Source: Curtobacterium sp. UCD-KPL2560 (GTDB taxonomy: Bacteria > Actinomycetota > Actinomycetes > Actinomycetales > Microbacteriaceae). Taken from it: a DNA stretch of 51,133 bases. Within the stretch, counting starts at the first letter, position 1; the number at the start of each line of letters is the position of its first letter. Positions 31,904 to 41,507 of the stretch are shown one piece after another. The translations under genes and the position numbers were made by a program. The DNA lies in contig NZ_MCIG01000004.1 of assembly GCF_001705035.1 (NCBI RefSeq), positions 1-51,133 on the forward strand. The letters are read 5' to 3'. The notes beneath the pieces were generated by a model that worked only from the letters and a program-made list of their open reading frames with translations, did not search any database and was not told the DNA's origin.

Positions 31904-31916
31904 TACGCTGGTCGGC
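31904..31916 (+). promoter_or_regulatory. Leaderless-type -10 box of dapA
   Basis: TACGCT at 31904-31909 is 7 nt before the GTG start at 31917. Confidence 0.55.
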
Positions 31917-32894
31917 GTGTCCCAGCGTGAGAATCCCTTCGGTCAGGTCCTCGTCGCCCTCGTGACGCCGTTCACGGCCGACGGCGAGGTCGACTGGCCC
32001 GGCGTCGAGCAGCACATCGACGACTGCATCACCGCCGGCGCCGACGGCATCGTCGTGACCGGCACCACCGGCGAGACGAGCACCCTGACCGACCCGGAGA
32101 AGCTCCGCCTGGTCGAGGTCGGCAAGTCCGTCGCCGCGGGCCGCGCGAAGATCATCACGGGCGGTGGCTCGAACGAGACCGCGCATGCGATCCACCTGTA
32201 CAAGCAGAGCGAGCGGGCCGGCGCGGACGGCGTCATGATCGTCACGCCGTACTACAACAAGCCGACGCAGGCCGGCGTGCTCACGCACTTCCGGATGATC
32301 GCGGACGCCACCGACCTGCCGGTGATCCTGTACGACATCCCCGGACGCACCGGCATCCCGATCACGTACGAGACCATCGTGCGCGCGTCGAAGCACCCCA
32401 ACATCCTCGCCGTGAAGGACGCCAAGGGCGACTTCGCCGAGGTCTCGCGCGTGCTCAACAACACCGACCTCATGTACTTCTCGGGCGACGACACGAACGT
32501 CCTCCCGCACCTGTCGATCGGTGCCACGGGGCTCATCGGCGTCACCGCGAACATCACGAGCACGCCGTACCGCACCATCGTCGACGCCGTGAACCGCGGC
32601 GACCTGGCGACCGCGACCGCCGAGCACAAGCGCGTCGAACCCCTCGTCCGTGCGATCATGACCCACGTCCCCGGGACCGTCGCCGCGAAGTACGTGCTGC
32701 ACGGGCTCGGCCGGATCGGCAGCCCGCGCGTGCGGTTGCCGCTCGTCGGCCCCGAGGACAGCGAGGCGTACGCCATCGAGACCTCGCTCGAAGCGGTCCG
32801 GGACGTCCCCGGCGCCGACTTCTCGAACTTCCGTCCGGACCGCAACGCAGCGGCGGGCGGCGCACTGCCGAAGGTGCCAGGCACCACACGTTAG
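31917..32894 (+). CDS. dapA: 4-hydroxy-tetrahydrodipicolinate synthase
   Basis: A 325-aa class I aldolase-type TIM barrel that condenses pyruvate with aspartate semialdehyde, the first committed step to diaminopimelate and lysine. The TGTTGE motif at about residues 48-53 binds pyruvate, the tyrosine of VILYDIPGRTG is the proton relay, and the Schiff-base lysine is in ILAVKDAKGD. The C-terminal ~20 residues are a short variable tail. The GTG start gives the normal N-terminus (SQRENPFGQVLVALVTPF). RNase J follows after 47 nt on the same strand, an arrangement common in actinobacteria. Confidence 0.97.
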   Translation: MSQRENPFGQVLVALVTPFTADGEVDWPGVEQHIDDCITAGADGIVVTGTTGETSTLTDPEKLRLVEVGKSVAAGRAKIITGGGSNETAHAIHLYKQSERAGADGVMIVTPYYNKPTQAGVLTHFRMIADATDLPVILYDIPGRTGIPITYETIVRASKHPNILAVKDAKGDFAEVSRVLNNTDLMYFSGDDTNVLPHLSIGATGLIGVTANITSTPYRTIVDAVNRGDLATATAEHKRVEPLVRAIMTHVPGTVAAKYVLHGLGRIGSPRVRLPLVGPEDSEAYAIETSLEAVRDVPGADFSNFRPDRNAAAGGALPKVPGTTR

Positions 32895-32941
32895 GAAGAC
32901 CGCGGCGCGCTGGTGGCGCGTCGCACGACAGTCAGGACCGA

Positions 32942-34618
32942 ATGCCCACCCAGATCTCCACACCGCAGCCGCTCGAACCCGGAACCCTCCGCGTGATCCC
33001 CGTCGGGGGTCTCGGCGAGATCGGTCGCAACATGACCGTCTACGAGTTCGAGGGCAAGCTCCTCGTCGTCGACGCCGGCGTGCTGTTCCCCGAGGAGCAC
33101 CAGCCCGGTGTCGACCTCATCCTCCCGGACTTCTCGCTCATCCGGGACCGCCTCGACGACGTCCTCGGCGTCGTGCTCACCCACGGGCACGAGGACCACA
33201 TCGGCGCGGTGCCGTACCTGCTCAAGCTCAAGGGCGACATCCCGCTGATCGGCTCGACGCTGACCCTCGCGCTCGTCGAGGCGAAGCTCAAGGAACACCG
33301 GATCAAGCCGTACACGCTCGTCGTGGCCGAGGACCAGACCGAGCAGCTCGGCCCGTTCCACCTCGAGTTCGTCGCCGTGAACCACTCCATCCCGGACGCA
33401 CTCGCCGTCGCGATCACGACCCCCGCGGGGCGCGTGCTGCACACGGGTGACTTCAAGATGGACCAGCTGCCGCTCGACGACCGGATCACGGACCTCCGTG
33501 CCTTCGCGCGCCTCGGCGAGCAGGGCGTCGACCTGTTCCTGCCCGACTCGACCAACGCCGACGTCCCGGGCTTCACCGCCCCGGAGCGCGACATCGGCCC
33601 GGTCCTCGAGAGCATCATCTCGAAGGCCCGCAAGAAGGTCGTCGTCGCGAGCTTCTCGTCGCACGTGCACCGCGTGCAGCAGGTCCTCGACGCCGCCGCG
33701 GCCGCGAACCGCAAGGTCGCGTTCATGGGCCGCTCGATGATCCGCAACATGACGATCGCCGCCGAGCTCGGGTACCTGCGGGTGCCGGAGGACGTGCTGA
33801 TCGACACGAAGAAGGCCAAGAACGTCCCCGACGACCAGGTCGTCTACATGTCGACCGGCTCGCAGGGCGAACCGATGGCCGTCCTCGCGCGCATGGCGAA
33901 CCTCGAGCACCAGATCGAGATCGGCGAGGGCGACACCGTCATCCTCGCGTCGAGCCTCATCCCGGGCAACGAGAACGCCGTCTACCGCGTCATCGACGGG
34001 CTGACGAAGCTCGGCGCGAAGGTCGTCCACAAGGGCAACGCGAAGGTGCACGTCTCGGGCCACGCATCGGCTGGCGAGCTGCTCTACTGCTACAACATCC
34101 TCCGCCCGAAGAACGTCCTCCCCGTGCACGGCGAGCACCGCCACCTGTACGCGAACGCCGACCTGGCGATCCAGACCGGTGTCCCGCCGCGCAACGTGAT
34201 CCTCGGGCAGGACGGCATCGTCGTCGACCTCAAGGACGGCGCCGTCACGGTGGCCGGCCAGCTCGACATCGGCTACGTCTACGTCGACGGGTCGACCGTG
34301 GGCGAGATCACCGACGCCGACCTCAAGGACCGCCGGGTCCTCGCGGAGGAGGGGTTCATCTCGGTCTTCTGCGCCGTCGACTTCACCACGGGCCAGTGCG
34401 TGGTCGGGCCGGAGATCCAGTCGCGCGGTTTCGCCGAGGACGACTCGGTCTTCGACAGCGTCCGCCCGCAGATCACCAAGGCCATCGCCGAGGCGGCGGC
34501 GAACGGCACGCGCGACGCGCACGCCTTCAGCCAGGTCGTCCGGCGCACCGTCGGCCGCTGGGTGAACACGAAGCACCGTCGGCGCCCGATGATCGTCCCG
34601 GTGGTCATCGAGGCGTAG
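32942..34618 (+). CDS. rnj: Ribonuclease J
   Basis: A 558-aa metallo-beta-lactamase/beta-CASP nuclease with known endo- and 5'-to-3' exoribonuclease activity in this family, used in mRNA decay and rRNA maturation. The metal motif HGHEDH is at residues 81-86; HTGDFKMDQ and DSTNADVPGFT follow. The beta-CASP part carries VVVASFSSHVHRVQQV and YMSTGSQGEPMAVL, and HVSGHAS is the C-terminal metal motif. The C-terminal dimerisation region (about 455-558) is complete. The ATG has AGGA 5 nt upstream. It probably shares the dapA transcript. Confidence 0.96.
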   Translation: MPTQISTPQPLEPGTLRVIPVGGLGEIGRNMTVYEFEGKLLVVDAGVLFPEEHQPGVDLILPDFSLIRDRLDDVLGVVLTHGHEDHIGAVPYLLKLKGDIPLIGSTLTLALVEAKLKEHRIKPYTLVVAEDQTEQLGPFHLEFVAVNHSIPDALAVAITTPAGRVLHTGDFKMDQLPLDDRITDLRAFARLGEQGVDLFLPDSTNADVPGFTAPERDIGPVLESIISKARKKVVVASFSSHVHRVQQVLDAAAAANRKVAFMGRSMIRNMTIAAELGYLRVPEDVLIDTKKAKNVPDDQVVYMSTGSQGEPMAVLARMANLEHQIEIGEGDTVILASSLIPGNENAVYRVIDGLTKLGAKVVHKGNAKVHVSGHASAGELLYCYNILRPKNVLPVHGEHRHLYANADLAIQTGVPPRNVILGQDGIVVDLKDGAVTVAGQLDIGYVYVDGSTVGEITDADLKDRRVLAEEGFISVFCAVDFTTGQCVVGPEIQSRGFAEDDSVFDSVRPQITKAIAEAAANGTRDAHAFSQVVRRTVGRWVNTKHRRRPMIVPVVIEA

Positions 34619-34625
34619 CGCGCAC

Positions 34626-34640
34626 GGCGCGCTGCGCGCC
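34626..34640 (+). terminator. Short GC hairpin just after RNase J
   Basis: GGCGCG-CTG-CGCGCC, 7 nt after the stop codon. It may act together with the larger hairpin at 34649-34701. Confidence 0.35.
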
Positions 34641-34648
34641 GCAGGGCC

Positions 34649-34701
34649 GGCCAGGAGGCGCGGTGCACGTCCGTCAGGAACGTGCACCGCGCCTCCTGGC
34701 C
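34649..34701 (+). terminator. Palindromic element, probable terminator of dapA-rnj
   Basis: Perfect 21-bp stem, 34649-34669 with 34681-34701, and an 11-nt loop. The arms hold GGAGGCGCGGTGCACG, a variant of the family consensus with CAGGAGG replacing CGGGAGG. Confidence 0.65.
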
Positions 34702-34797
34702 GTCCACCGTCCGTGGTCCGTCGGCCGACGGCGGTCCCGTCCCACGGGCCAACCTGGTTCATCCCACAGGATGATGCTCCCTCGGTATGTCAGCCAA

Positions 34798-34809
34798 TAC
34801 CGTCCAGAG
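34798..34809 (+). promoter_or_regulatory. Leaderless-type -10 box of the export operon
   Basis: TACCGT at 34798-34803 is 6 nt before GTG 34810, which supports this start over ATG 34771 or 34774. Confidence 0.45.
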
Positions 34810-35847
34810 GTGACCGTCCTGCGACGCTGGGTGTGGCCCGGCCTGAAGTTCCTCGTGTTCGCCGCCATCGCGGTGGCCCTCCTCCGCCTCGCGTTCTTCG
34901 CGGCCCAGCCCGACGGCGAGGAGACCACGCCGACCGCGCAGCTCGAGGACCCGACGGTCGCCGTGACCACCGGCGACGTCGTCAACGACGTCGAGGCGAC
35001 CGGGACCGTCGAGTCCGTCCCGTCGACCGCGGTGCGCGCCACGGCCGAGGGCACCGTCAACCGGGTGTTCGTCGCGAACGGCACCGCCGTGCAGCAGGGC
35101 ACGCCGATCCTCGACCTGCGCGTCGAGACGCCGTCCACCGCGACCGCCGAGGACGGCTCCGCGCTGCCGCCCAAGGTGACGTTCGCCACCGTCGTCGCAC
35201 CCGCGGCCGGGAAGGTGTCCGGCCTCGACCTCGTGGCGAAGCAGCCCGTCGCGATCGGTGACACCGTGGCGCGGGTCGCCCCGGACGCCTACCGGGTGTC
35301 CGCGACGCTCGCCGCGGCGCAGCTGTACCGTCTGACCGCGCGCCCGTCCGAGGCGACGGTCACGGTCACCGACGGCCCGGCCCCGTTCACCTGCACGAAC
35401 CTCACGTTGACGAGCGCCGGCCAGGACGCCGGCTCGCCCGGGTCCGCCGCGGGCGGGTCGCAGTCGGGCGACCAGGGCGCGGGCACCGGCACCGAGGGCG
35501 GCGCCGGGACCTCCGGCGGCACGCAGCTGCAGTGCGACGTCCCGGGCGACGTCACGGTGTTCCCCGGGCTCGAGGTCAAGGTCGCCGTCGCGGCGGGTTC
35601 GGCGAAGGGCGTGCTGACCCTGCCCACCACGGCCGTGCAGGGCACCGCGCAGCAGGGCGTCGTGACGGTCGTCGACGACGAGGGGAAGCGCAGCGAGCGC
35701 ACCGTACAGCTCGGCCTGAACGACGGCGAGACCGTCGAGGTGCGCGCCGGCGTGGCCGAGGGCGACACCGTGCTGCAGTTCGTGCCGGGCAAGCAGGAGC
35801 AGCCCGAGGACGACGCGACCGAGGGCGGGACGGTGACGGGCGGATGA
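34810..35847 (+). CDS. MacA/HlyD-like membrane fusion (periplasmic adaptor-type) protein
   Basis: A 345-aa single-pass membrane protein. The membrane helix is at about residues 10-30 (LKFLVFAAIAVALLRLAFF), followed by an extracytoplasmic part: a barrel-sandwich half VVNDVEATGTVESVPSTAVRA, a biotinyl-like loop GTVNRVFVANGTAVQQGTPIL, then a Gly/Ser/Ala-rich linker (about 200-235) and a C-terminal beta domain. This is the adaptor of MacAB-type systems as found in monoderm bacteria. It is coupled by ATGA overlap to the ATPase, which is coupled to the permease, so the three form one export unit. Substrate unknown. Confidence 0.85.
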   Translation: MTVLRRWVWPGLKFLVFAAIAVALLRLAFFAAQPDGEETTPTAQLEDPTVAVTTGDVVNDVEATGTVESVPSTAVRATAEGTVNRVFVANGTAVQQGTPILDLRVETPSTATAEDGSALPPKVTFATVVAPAAGKVSGLDLVAKQPVAIGDTVARVAPDAYRVSATLAAAQLYRLTARPSEATVTVTDGPAPFTCTNLTLTSAGQDAGSPGSAAGGSQSGDQGAGTGTEGGAGTSGGTQLQCDVPGDVTVFPGLEVKVAVAAGSAKGVLTLPTTAVQGTAQQGVVTVVDDEGKRSERTVQLGLNDGETVEVRAGVAEGDTVLQFVPGKQEQPEDDATEGGTVTGG

Positions 35848-36593
35848 GCCTCGTCCACGTGCGCGGGCTCCGGAAGTCCGTCCCGCTGCCCGACGGGTCG
35901 ACGCTGGAGATCCTGCGCGGGGTCGACCTCGACGTCGAGGCGGACAGCCGCGTCGCGATCGTCGGTCGCTCCGGCTCGGGGAAGTCCACGCTGCTCAACG
36001 TCCTGGGGCTGCTCGACACCCCGACCGACGGGCTGCACGAGTTCGACGGACGCGACGTCGGGCGTGCCGGTTCGGTGCGCCGCGACGGCATCCGGGGCGC
36101 CGACGTCGGCTTCGTGTTCCAGCAGTTCAACCTGCTGCAAGGCCGGACCGCGGTCGAGAACGTCGAGGTCCCGTTGCTGTACGCGAGCGGGCGTACCTTT
36201 TGGACGCGCCGCCGTGCCGCCCTCGAGATGCTCGACCGCGTCGGGCTCGCCGACAAGGCCGACACCCAGCCGCACCGGCTGTCCGGCGGTGAGCAGCAGC
36301 GGGTCGCGATCGCCCGGGCGCTCGTGCGCGGGCCCCGGCTGATCCTGGCCGACGAGCCGACCGGCGCGCTCGACGTCGACACCGGACGCGTCGTGATGGA
36401 GCTGCTCGAGACGGTGGCGTCGGAGACCGGAGCGGCGCTCGTCACGATCACGCACGACCCCGCGGTGGCCGCACGGGCGGACGTGGTGCACACGATCGAC
36501 CACGGGGTGGTCGTGGACGGGCCGGTCCCGGACGGGGGCGGCGCGGGTCCCACCGAGGAAGTGCGCGTCGCCGGTGCGGGGGTCGTCGCGTGA
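35844..36593 (+). CDS. ABC transporter ATP-binding protein (MacB/LolD type)
   Basis: A 249-aa nucleotide-binding domain. Walker A GRSGSGKST, Q-loop VFQQFNLL, ABC signature LSGGEQQRVAIARAL, Walker B LILADEPTGALD and the switch histidine in ITHD are all present. The sequence around PTGALD and NLLQGRTAVENVEVPLLY is typical of the MacB/LolD/FtsE group that works with FtsX-type permeases rather than transmembrane pore-type importers. The start ATG overlaps the adaptor stop codon and the stop overlaps the permease GTG. A Pro/Gly-rich C-terminal tail of ~25 residues follows the domain. Confidence 0.95.
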   Translation: MSLVHVRGLRKSVPLPDGSTLEILRGVDLDVEADSRVAIVGRSGSGKSTLLNVLGLLDTPTDGLHEFDGRDVGRAGSVRRDGIRGADVGFVFQQFNLLQGRTAVENVEVPLLYASGRTFWTRRRAALEMLDRVGLADKADTQPHRLSGGEQQRVAIARALVRGPRLILADEPTGALDVDTGRVVMELLETVASETGAALVTITHDPAVAARADVVHTIDHGVVVDGPVPDGGGAGPTEEVRVAGAGVVA

Positions 36594-37834
36594 ACCGGCT
36601 GCTCACCACCGTGGTCGGGACGTTCGTCGAGTCCTGGCAGGAGCTCCGCGTCCACCGGGGCCGCGTCGTCCTCAGCCTGGTCGGCGTCACCATCGCGGTC
36701 GCCTCGCTCGCGGTCGTCGTCGGGTTCGGCTCGCTCGCGGAGCGCGTCACCGCCGCCTACAGCGAGCAGTACGGCGGCCGGGCGGCGACCTGGACCTTCA
36801 GCGGGACCTCCCCGGCCTCGTCCGGGACCGGTCCCGCGGCCGTCGCGGACGCCGCCGCACTCGACCGGGAGCTCCGGGCCGGGGCCGAGCGCTACCGCGT
36901 GCGGTACGTCACCGAGGCGACCTACCTGCAGCGCGACGTGCAGTTCCCCGACGGCGTCGCCTCGGTGTCCGGCACGACGGTCGACCCCGCCTACGCCGAG
37001 ATGCACCGGGTGCGCCTCGGTGCGGGGGAGTGGTTCACCGAGGCCGACCGAGACCGACTGGCTCCCGCGATCGTCGTGAACCAGGCGTTCCTCGACCGCA
37101 TCGGGAACCCCGACATCAGCACCCACCCGACCGTCCGGCTCCCCGGGAGCCCGGCCGTCACCGCAGTGGTGATCGGGTCCGTCGTCACGTCGGAGTACGA
37201 CACCGAGCCCACGATGTTCCAGCTCGCGAACTCCGTCGCCACCGCGAACGCCACGGCGTCCCCCGACCTCGGGACCCAGCGCGCCTTCGAGGTCTGGGTC
37301 CCGGAGGCCGACGGCAAGGCGGTCGCGAAGCGCATGGCGTCCGACGCGGAGCGCGCGCTCGGCCCCGGGTGGACGGTCGAGCCCTCGCGGTCGGACGCCG
37401 GCGGCTCGGTGGGCGGCGACCCGCTCGGTGCGCTCCGCTGGGTGATCGCGGGCACCGCCGTCCTGGTCCTGGTGCTCGGCGGCCTCGGGCTCCTCAACGT
37501 CTCGCTCGTCAGCGTGCGACAGCGCATCCGCGAGATCGGCATCCGGCGCGGGGTCGGCGCGACCGCGGGCCGCATCTTCGTCGCGGTGCTGCTCGAGAAC
37601 GTGCTGGGAACCCTCGTCGCCGGCGGGATCGGCGTCATGGTCGGCGCCGCGGTGCTCGGCAACGACACCGTGCGCGGGCTCATCACCGACGGTGTCGAGA
37701 TCGGCGGGGCACCGTTCCCCGTCGAGGCGGCGCTCGTCGGGGTCGGTTCGGCGGTGCTCGTCGGGGCGCTCGCCGGCTTCCTGCCGGCGCTCGTCGCGGT
37801 CCGGGTCAAGGTGATCGACGCGATCCGGTACTGA
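36590..37834 (+). CDS. FtsX/MacB-type ABC permease
   Basis: A 414-aa permease with the MacB layout: one N-terminal membrane helix (about 25-48, GRVVLSLVGVTIAVASLAVVVGF), a large extracytoplasmic domain of about 230 residues (MacB core), and three C-terminal helices (about 285-310, 335-360, 380-405). VSVRQRIREIGIRRGVGATAGRI is the cytosolic coupling segment of FtsX-like permeases. Systems of this type couple ATP hydrolysis in the cytosol to mechanical work outside, for example export of peptides or antibiotics. The GTG overlaps the ATPase stop codon. The ftsK promoter lies just after its stop. Confidence 0.92.
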   Translation: MNRLLTTVVGTFVESWQELRVHRGRVVLSLVGVTIAVASLAVVVGFGSLAERVTAAYSEQYGGRAATWTFSGTSPASSGTGPAAVADAAALDRELRAGAERYRVRYVTEATYLQRDVQFPDGVASVSGTTVDPAYAEMHRVRLGAGEWFTEADRDRLAPAIVVNQAFLDRIGNPDISTHPTVRLPGSPAVTAVVIGSVVTSEYDTEPTMFQLANSVATANATASPDLGTQRAFEVWVPEADGKAVAKRMASDAERALGPGWTVEPSRSDAGGSVGGDPLGALRWVIAGTAVLVLVLGGLGLLNVSLVSVRQRIREIGIRRGVGATAGRIFVAVLLENVLGTLVAGGIGVMVGAAVLGNDTVRGLITDGVEIGGAPFPVEAALVGVGSAVLVGALAGFLPALVAVRVKVIDAIRY

Positions 37835-37869
37835 TGGCGGGGCATCCACGGAATGTCCCGGCCGGGGAT

Positions 37870-37882
37870 TAGGGTCGACGCC
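37870..37882 (+). promoter_or_regulatory. Leaderless-type -10 box of ftsK
   Basis: TAGGGT at 37870-37875 is 7 nt before the ATG at 37883, supporting this start over an in-frame ATG at 37853. Confidence 0.5.
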
Positions 37883-40849
37883 ATGGCCGGAGGCACCAAG
37901 TCGACCACGCGCTCGCGCGCGTCCACGTCGTCCCGCGGGAGCGGGTCGCGCGGGACGTCGCGCACGCAGGCGACCACGAAGAAGCTGCCGCAGGCCGCCC
38001 CGACACCGGTGTTCCGCGAGCAGAACCCGCTCGTCACCGCGTGGCTCGGCATGGCGCACGGCGTCGGCGCGCTGTTCCGCCTGCTCGGCAAGGAGTCCCT
38101 GGCCGCCGACGAGCGGCGCGACGGCTTCCCGTTCCTGCTGTTCGTGCTCGCGCTCGCCGGTGGCGTCGTCGAGTGGCTCAACCCGACGAACCCGGTGTCG
38201 ATCGCCCTCGACGCCTACACGTTCGGCGGGATCTTCGGCCGTCTGGCGTTCGCGCTCCCGGTCATCATGATCGTCTTCGCGGGCTGGCTCTTCCGGCACC
38301 CCGCCTCGGTGCACGACAACACCCGGATCGGGATCGGCCTCGGGCTGCTCCTGGTGTCCATCGCCTCGCTCTGCCACGTGTTCGGCGGGCAGCCGAGCGC
38401 GGCCGACGGCATGGTCGCGCTCGCGTCCGCCGGTGGTGTCCTCGGCTGGGTCGTGATCAGCTGGCTCGTCGCGGTGGCCACCGTGTGGGTCGCGGTCCCG
38501 GTCGCCGTGGTGCTCCTCGTGCTCTCGCTCTTCATCATCACCAAGACGCCGCCGAACAAGACCGGCCGACGGCTGCACGAGCTCTACGCGTACCTGTTCG
38601 GCGCCCCGGCGCCCGCGGACACCGACGACGTCGACGAGGCGGCCGCCCCGGCGCAGCCGACGCCGCGCACCAAGGGGTCGCGTCGGACGAAGCAGGACGG
38701 ACCCGAGCTCCAGCTGTTCGACGACCTCGGGTTCGACGAGCAGGGCGACCCCGAGGCGGCCGACGCCGAGGGCAGCACCGTGCCCTGGTGGCGGCGGAAC
38801 AAGTCCGGCCGCGAGGAAGACCCGGCGTACGACAGCCCCGTGCTGCCGGCCGCCGCGACGCAGCAGGCACCGCCCGTGCCGCCGACGGTCGCCGCGCCCT
38901 CGGTCTCGCCGAACGCCGGAGCCGCCGCCGGTCTCGTCGACCACACCCCGGCCGTGCCCTCCTCGGTCAACCTCAACGACTCGGTCGAGCAGGACGTCGA
39001 GCACGACCTCGACGTCGCCGAACAGGCGCTGCGCAACTCCGGGGTCGCCGTGCCCGAGCGGCCCGCCCCACCCGTCGTCCGTCCCGACGCGGGTGTCTCG
39101 CCGGTCGTGTCGGCCTCGGCGCCCGAGCCCGACGACGCGGGACCGCTCGCCGCGACGGACGCCGACGAGGACCCCGCCGCGCCGTACCGCCTGCCCGCCG
39201 CGACGACCCTGAGCGCCGGCACGCCCTCGGTCGCCCGCAGCCAGGCGAACGACGACATCGTCGCCGCGATCACCGGCGTGCTCACCGAGTTCAAGGTCGA
39301 CGCGAAGGTCACCGGCTTCTCGCGCGGCCCGACGGTCACGCGCTACGAGATCGAGCTCGGCCCGGGTGTGAAGGTCGAGCGCGTCACGGCGCTGTCGAAG
39401 AACCTGTCGTACGCGGTCGCGTCGAACGAGGTCCGGATCCTGTCGCCGATCCCGGGCAAGAGCGCCATCGGCGTCGAGATCCCGAACACCGACCGCGAGG
39501 TCGTCTCGCTCGGCGACGTCCTCCGTTCGAACGCGGCGACCAAGTCGAAGCACCCGATGACCATCGGCGTCGGCAAGGACGTCGAGGGCGGCTTCGTCGT
39601 GGCGAACCTCGCGAAGATGCCGCACATGCTCGTCGCGGGTTCGACCGGCTCCGGCAAGTCGGTGTTCATCAACTCGATGATCACCTCGCTGCTCATGCGC
39701 GCGAAGCCGTCCGAGGTCCGGATGGTCCTGGTGGACCCGAAGCGCGTCGAGCTCTCGATCTACGCCGGTGTCCCGCACCTCATCACGCCCATCATCACGA
39801 ACCCGAAGAAGGCGGCCGAGGCGCTGCAGTGGGTCGTGAAGGAGATGGACATGCGGTACGACGACCTCGCGTCGTTCGGGTTCCGTCACGTCGACGACTT
39901 CAACAAGGCCGTGCAGAACGACGAGATCATCCTGCCCGCGGGGAGCGAGCGGAAGCTCAAGCCGTACCCGTACCTGCTCGTCGTCGTCGACGAGCTCGCG
40001 GACCTCATGCTCGTCGCGCCGCGTGACGTCGAGGAGTCGATCGTCCGCATCACGCAGCTGGCACGTGCGGCCGGCATCCACCTCGTGCTCGCGACGCAGC
40101 GACCGTCGGTCGACGTCATCACCGGTCTCATCAAGGCCAACGTGCCGTCGCGCATCGCGTTCGCGGTGACGAGCGTCACCGACTCGCGCGTCATCCTCGA
40201 CCAGCCGGGAGCCGACAAGCTCATCGGGCAGGGCGACGCGCTGTTCCTGCCCATGGGGTCCTCGAAGGCCGTGCGCGTGCAGGGCGCCTGGGTGCAGGAG
40301 AGCGAGGTCGCCGAGGTCGTCGCGCACGTCACCCGGCAGGCCCGCCCCGAGTACCGCCAGGACGTCCAGGCCGTGGTCGAGCGCAAGGAGATCGACGCCG
40401 ACATCGGCGACGACCTCGAGCTCCTGCTCGCGGCCGTCGAGCAGGTCGTGTCGACGCAGTTCGGCTCGACGTCGATGCTGCAGCGCAAGCTCCGCGTCGG
40501 GTTCGCGAAGGCCGGACGGCTCATGGACCTCATGGAGTCCCGGGACATCGTCGGGCCGTCCGAGGGGTCGAAGGCGCGCGACGTCCTCGTCACCCCGGAC
40601 CAGCTCGCCGGTGTGCTGGCGAAGCTGCGCGGCGAGGACCCGCCGGCCGCGGTCGCTCCTGCCGCTCCTGCCGTCGGTGCGGCGTCCGACGGCATCGGTG
40701 GCGCCGCGGGAGCAGCGGGCGGTGCGGTGTCGTCGGACGGCGACGACGACCGCTACGGGGCCGACCCGGTGGCGGACATGACCCGTGGGTACCCTGAGGA
40801 GGACGAGGGGCCGGACGAGGACGCGTGGGGGTTGACGGGTCGTGACTGA
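37883..40849 (+). CDS. ftsK: DNA translocase FtsK/SpoIIIE
   Basis: A 988-aa septal DNA pump that clears chromosomes from the division plane and aids dimer resolution. Order: basic Ser/Thr-rich N-terminus (1-50), four membrane helices (about 90-220), a long Ala/Pro/Asp-rich linker (about 240-440), the FtsK alpha and beta motor domains with Walker A GSTGSGKS at about 586-593, Walker [14 protein letters not shown], and a winged-helix gamma domain near 855-915 ([25 protein letters not shown]) that reads KOPS-type DNA. The linker is shorter than in enterobacterial FtsK. pgsA follows closely. Confidence 0.97.
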   Translation: MAGGTKSTTRSRASTSSRGSGSRGTSRTQATTKKLPQAAPTPVFREQNPLVTAWLGMAHGVGALFRLLGKESLAADERRDGFPFLLFVLALAGGVVEWLNPTNPVSIALDAYTFGGIFGRLAFALPVIMIVFAGWLFRHPASVHDNTRIGIGLGLLLVSIASLCHVFGGQPSAADGMVALASAGGVLGWVVISWLVAVATVWVAVPVAVVLLVLSLFIITKTPPNKTGRRLHELYAYLFGAPAPADTDDVDEAAAPAQPTPRTKGSRRTKQDGPELQLFDDLGFDEQGDPEAADAEGSTVPWWRRNKSGREEDPAYDSPVLPAAATQQAPPVPPTVAAPSVSPNAGAAAGLVDHTPAVPSSVNLNDSVEQDVEHDLDVAEQALRNSGVAVPERPAPPVVRPDAGVSPVVSASAPEPDDAGPLAATDADEDPAAPYRLPAATTLSAGTPSVARSQANDDIVAAITGVLTEFKVDAKVTGFSRGPTVTRYEIELGPGVKVERVTALSKNLSYAVASNEVRILSPIPGKSAIGVEIPNTDREVVSLGDVLRSNAATKSKHPMTIGVGKDVEGGFVVANLAKMPHMLVAGSTGSGKSVFINSMITSLLMRAKPSEVRMVLVDPKRVELSIYAGVPHLITPIITNPKKAAEALQWVVKEMDMRYDDLASFGFRHVDDFNKAVQNDEIILPAGSERKLKPYPYLLVVVDELADLMLVAPRDVEESIVRITQLARAAGIHLVLATQRPSVDVITGLIKANVPSRIAFAVTSVTDSRVILDQPGADKLIGQGDALFLPMGSSKAVRVQGAWVQESEVAEVVAHVTRQARPEYRQDVQAVVERKEIDADIGDDLELLLAAVEQVVSTQFGSTSMLQRKLRVGFAKAGRLMDLMESRDIVGPSEGSKARDVLVTPDQLAGVLAKLRGEDPPAAVAPAAPAVGAASDGIGGAAGAAGGAVSSDGDDDRYGADPVADMTRGYPEEDEGPDEDAWGLTGRD

Positions 40850-40868
40850 CGGACGAGGGACGGGTGCG

Positions 40869-41507
40869 ATGAGCGGGACGGGCAGCAGCCGCAGCGCGGC
40901 ACGGTTCCCCTGGCGGGGCCGCGTGCTGCGCAAGGGCCCGGGGCCGGCGTCGACGGCGAACGTGGCGAACGTCATCACCGTCGTGCGCATCCTCATGGCG
41001 CCGCTGTTCTTCGTCATGCTGCTCACCGACGGCGGGCAGGACACGTCGCTGCGCATCTGGGCGGCCGTCGTGTTCGTCGTGGCGATCGTCACGGACAGCG
41101 CCGACGGGATCATCGCCCGCCGACAGGACCTCGTCACCGACTTCGGCAAGCTCGTCGACCCGATCGCCGACAAGGTGCTCATCGGCGGCGCGCTCGTGGC
41201 GCTGTCGATCCTGGGCGAGCTGCCCTGGATCGTGACGGTGCTCATCATGGTCCGCGAGATCGGCATCACGGTGTTCCGGTTCGCGGTGCTGTCCGACCGC
41301 GTCATCCCGGCGAGCCGCGGCGGCAAGGTGAAGACCGTGCTGCAGGCCGTCGCGATCACCCTGGCGCTGTTCCCGTGGTGGAACCTCGTCGGCGACCTCG
41401 CGCACTGGGTGAACGGCATCCTCATGACCGCGGCCCTCGCGGCGACCGTCCTGAGCGGTGTGGACTACCTGTGGCAGGCCTGGAAGCACAACCGGACCAC
41501 GTCCTGA
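40869..41507 (+). CDS. pgsA: CDP-diacylglycerol-glycerol-3-phosphate 3-phosphatidyltransferase-like protein
   Basis: A 212-aa CDP-alcohol phosphatidyltransferase in the membrane. The family motif DGx2ARx8Gx3Dx3D is fully present in ADGIIARRQDLVTDFGKL followed by VDPIADK, which binds the CDP-lipid and metal. About five or six helices are seen. The product would be phosphatidylglycerol phosphate, precursor of phosphatidylglycerol and cardiolipin. ATG 40869 has GAGGGA 8 nt upstream; GTG 40842, overlapping the ftsK end by 8 nt, is an alternative adding nine residues. The stop overlaps the cinA start (TGATG). The order pgsA-cinA-clgR is conserved in actinobacteria. Confidence 0.92.
   Translation: MSGTGSSRSAARFPWRGRVLRKGPGPASTANVANVITVVRILMAPLFFVMLLTDGGQDTSLRIWAAVVFVVAIVTDSADGIIARRQDLVTDFGKLVDPIADKVLIGGALVALSILGELPWIVTVLIMVREIGITVFRFAVLSDRVIPASRGGKVKTVLQAVAITLALFPWWNLVGDLAHWVNGILMTAALAATVLSGVDYLWQAWKHNRTTS

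Noticed and set aside
35576-41425. Very long open frame on the minus strand across the export operon, ftsK and pgsA
   Set aside because: It is opposite well-supported genes, its translation is Arg/Gly/Asp-rich low complexity with no domain, and such antisense frames are expected in DNA this GC-rich, where stop codons are rare.
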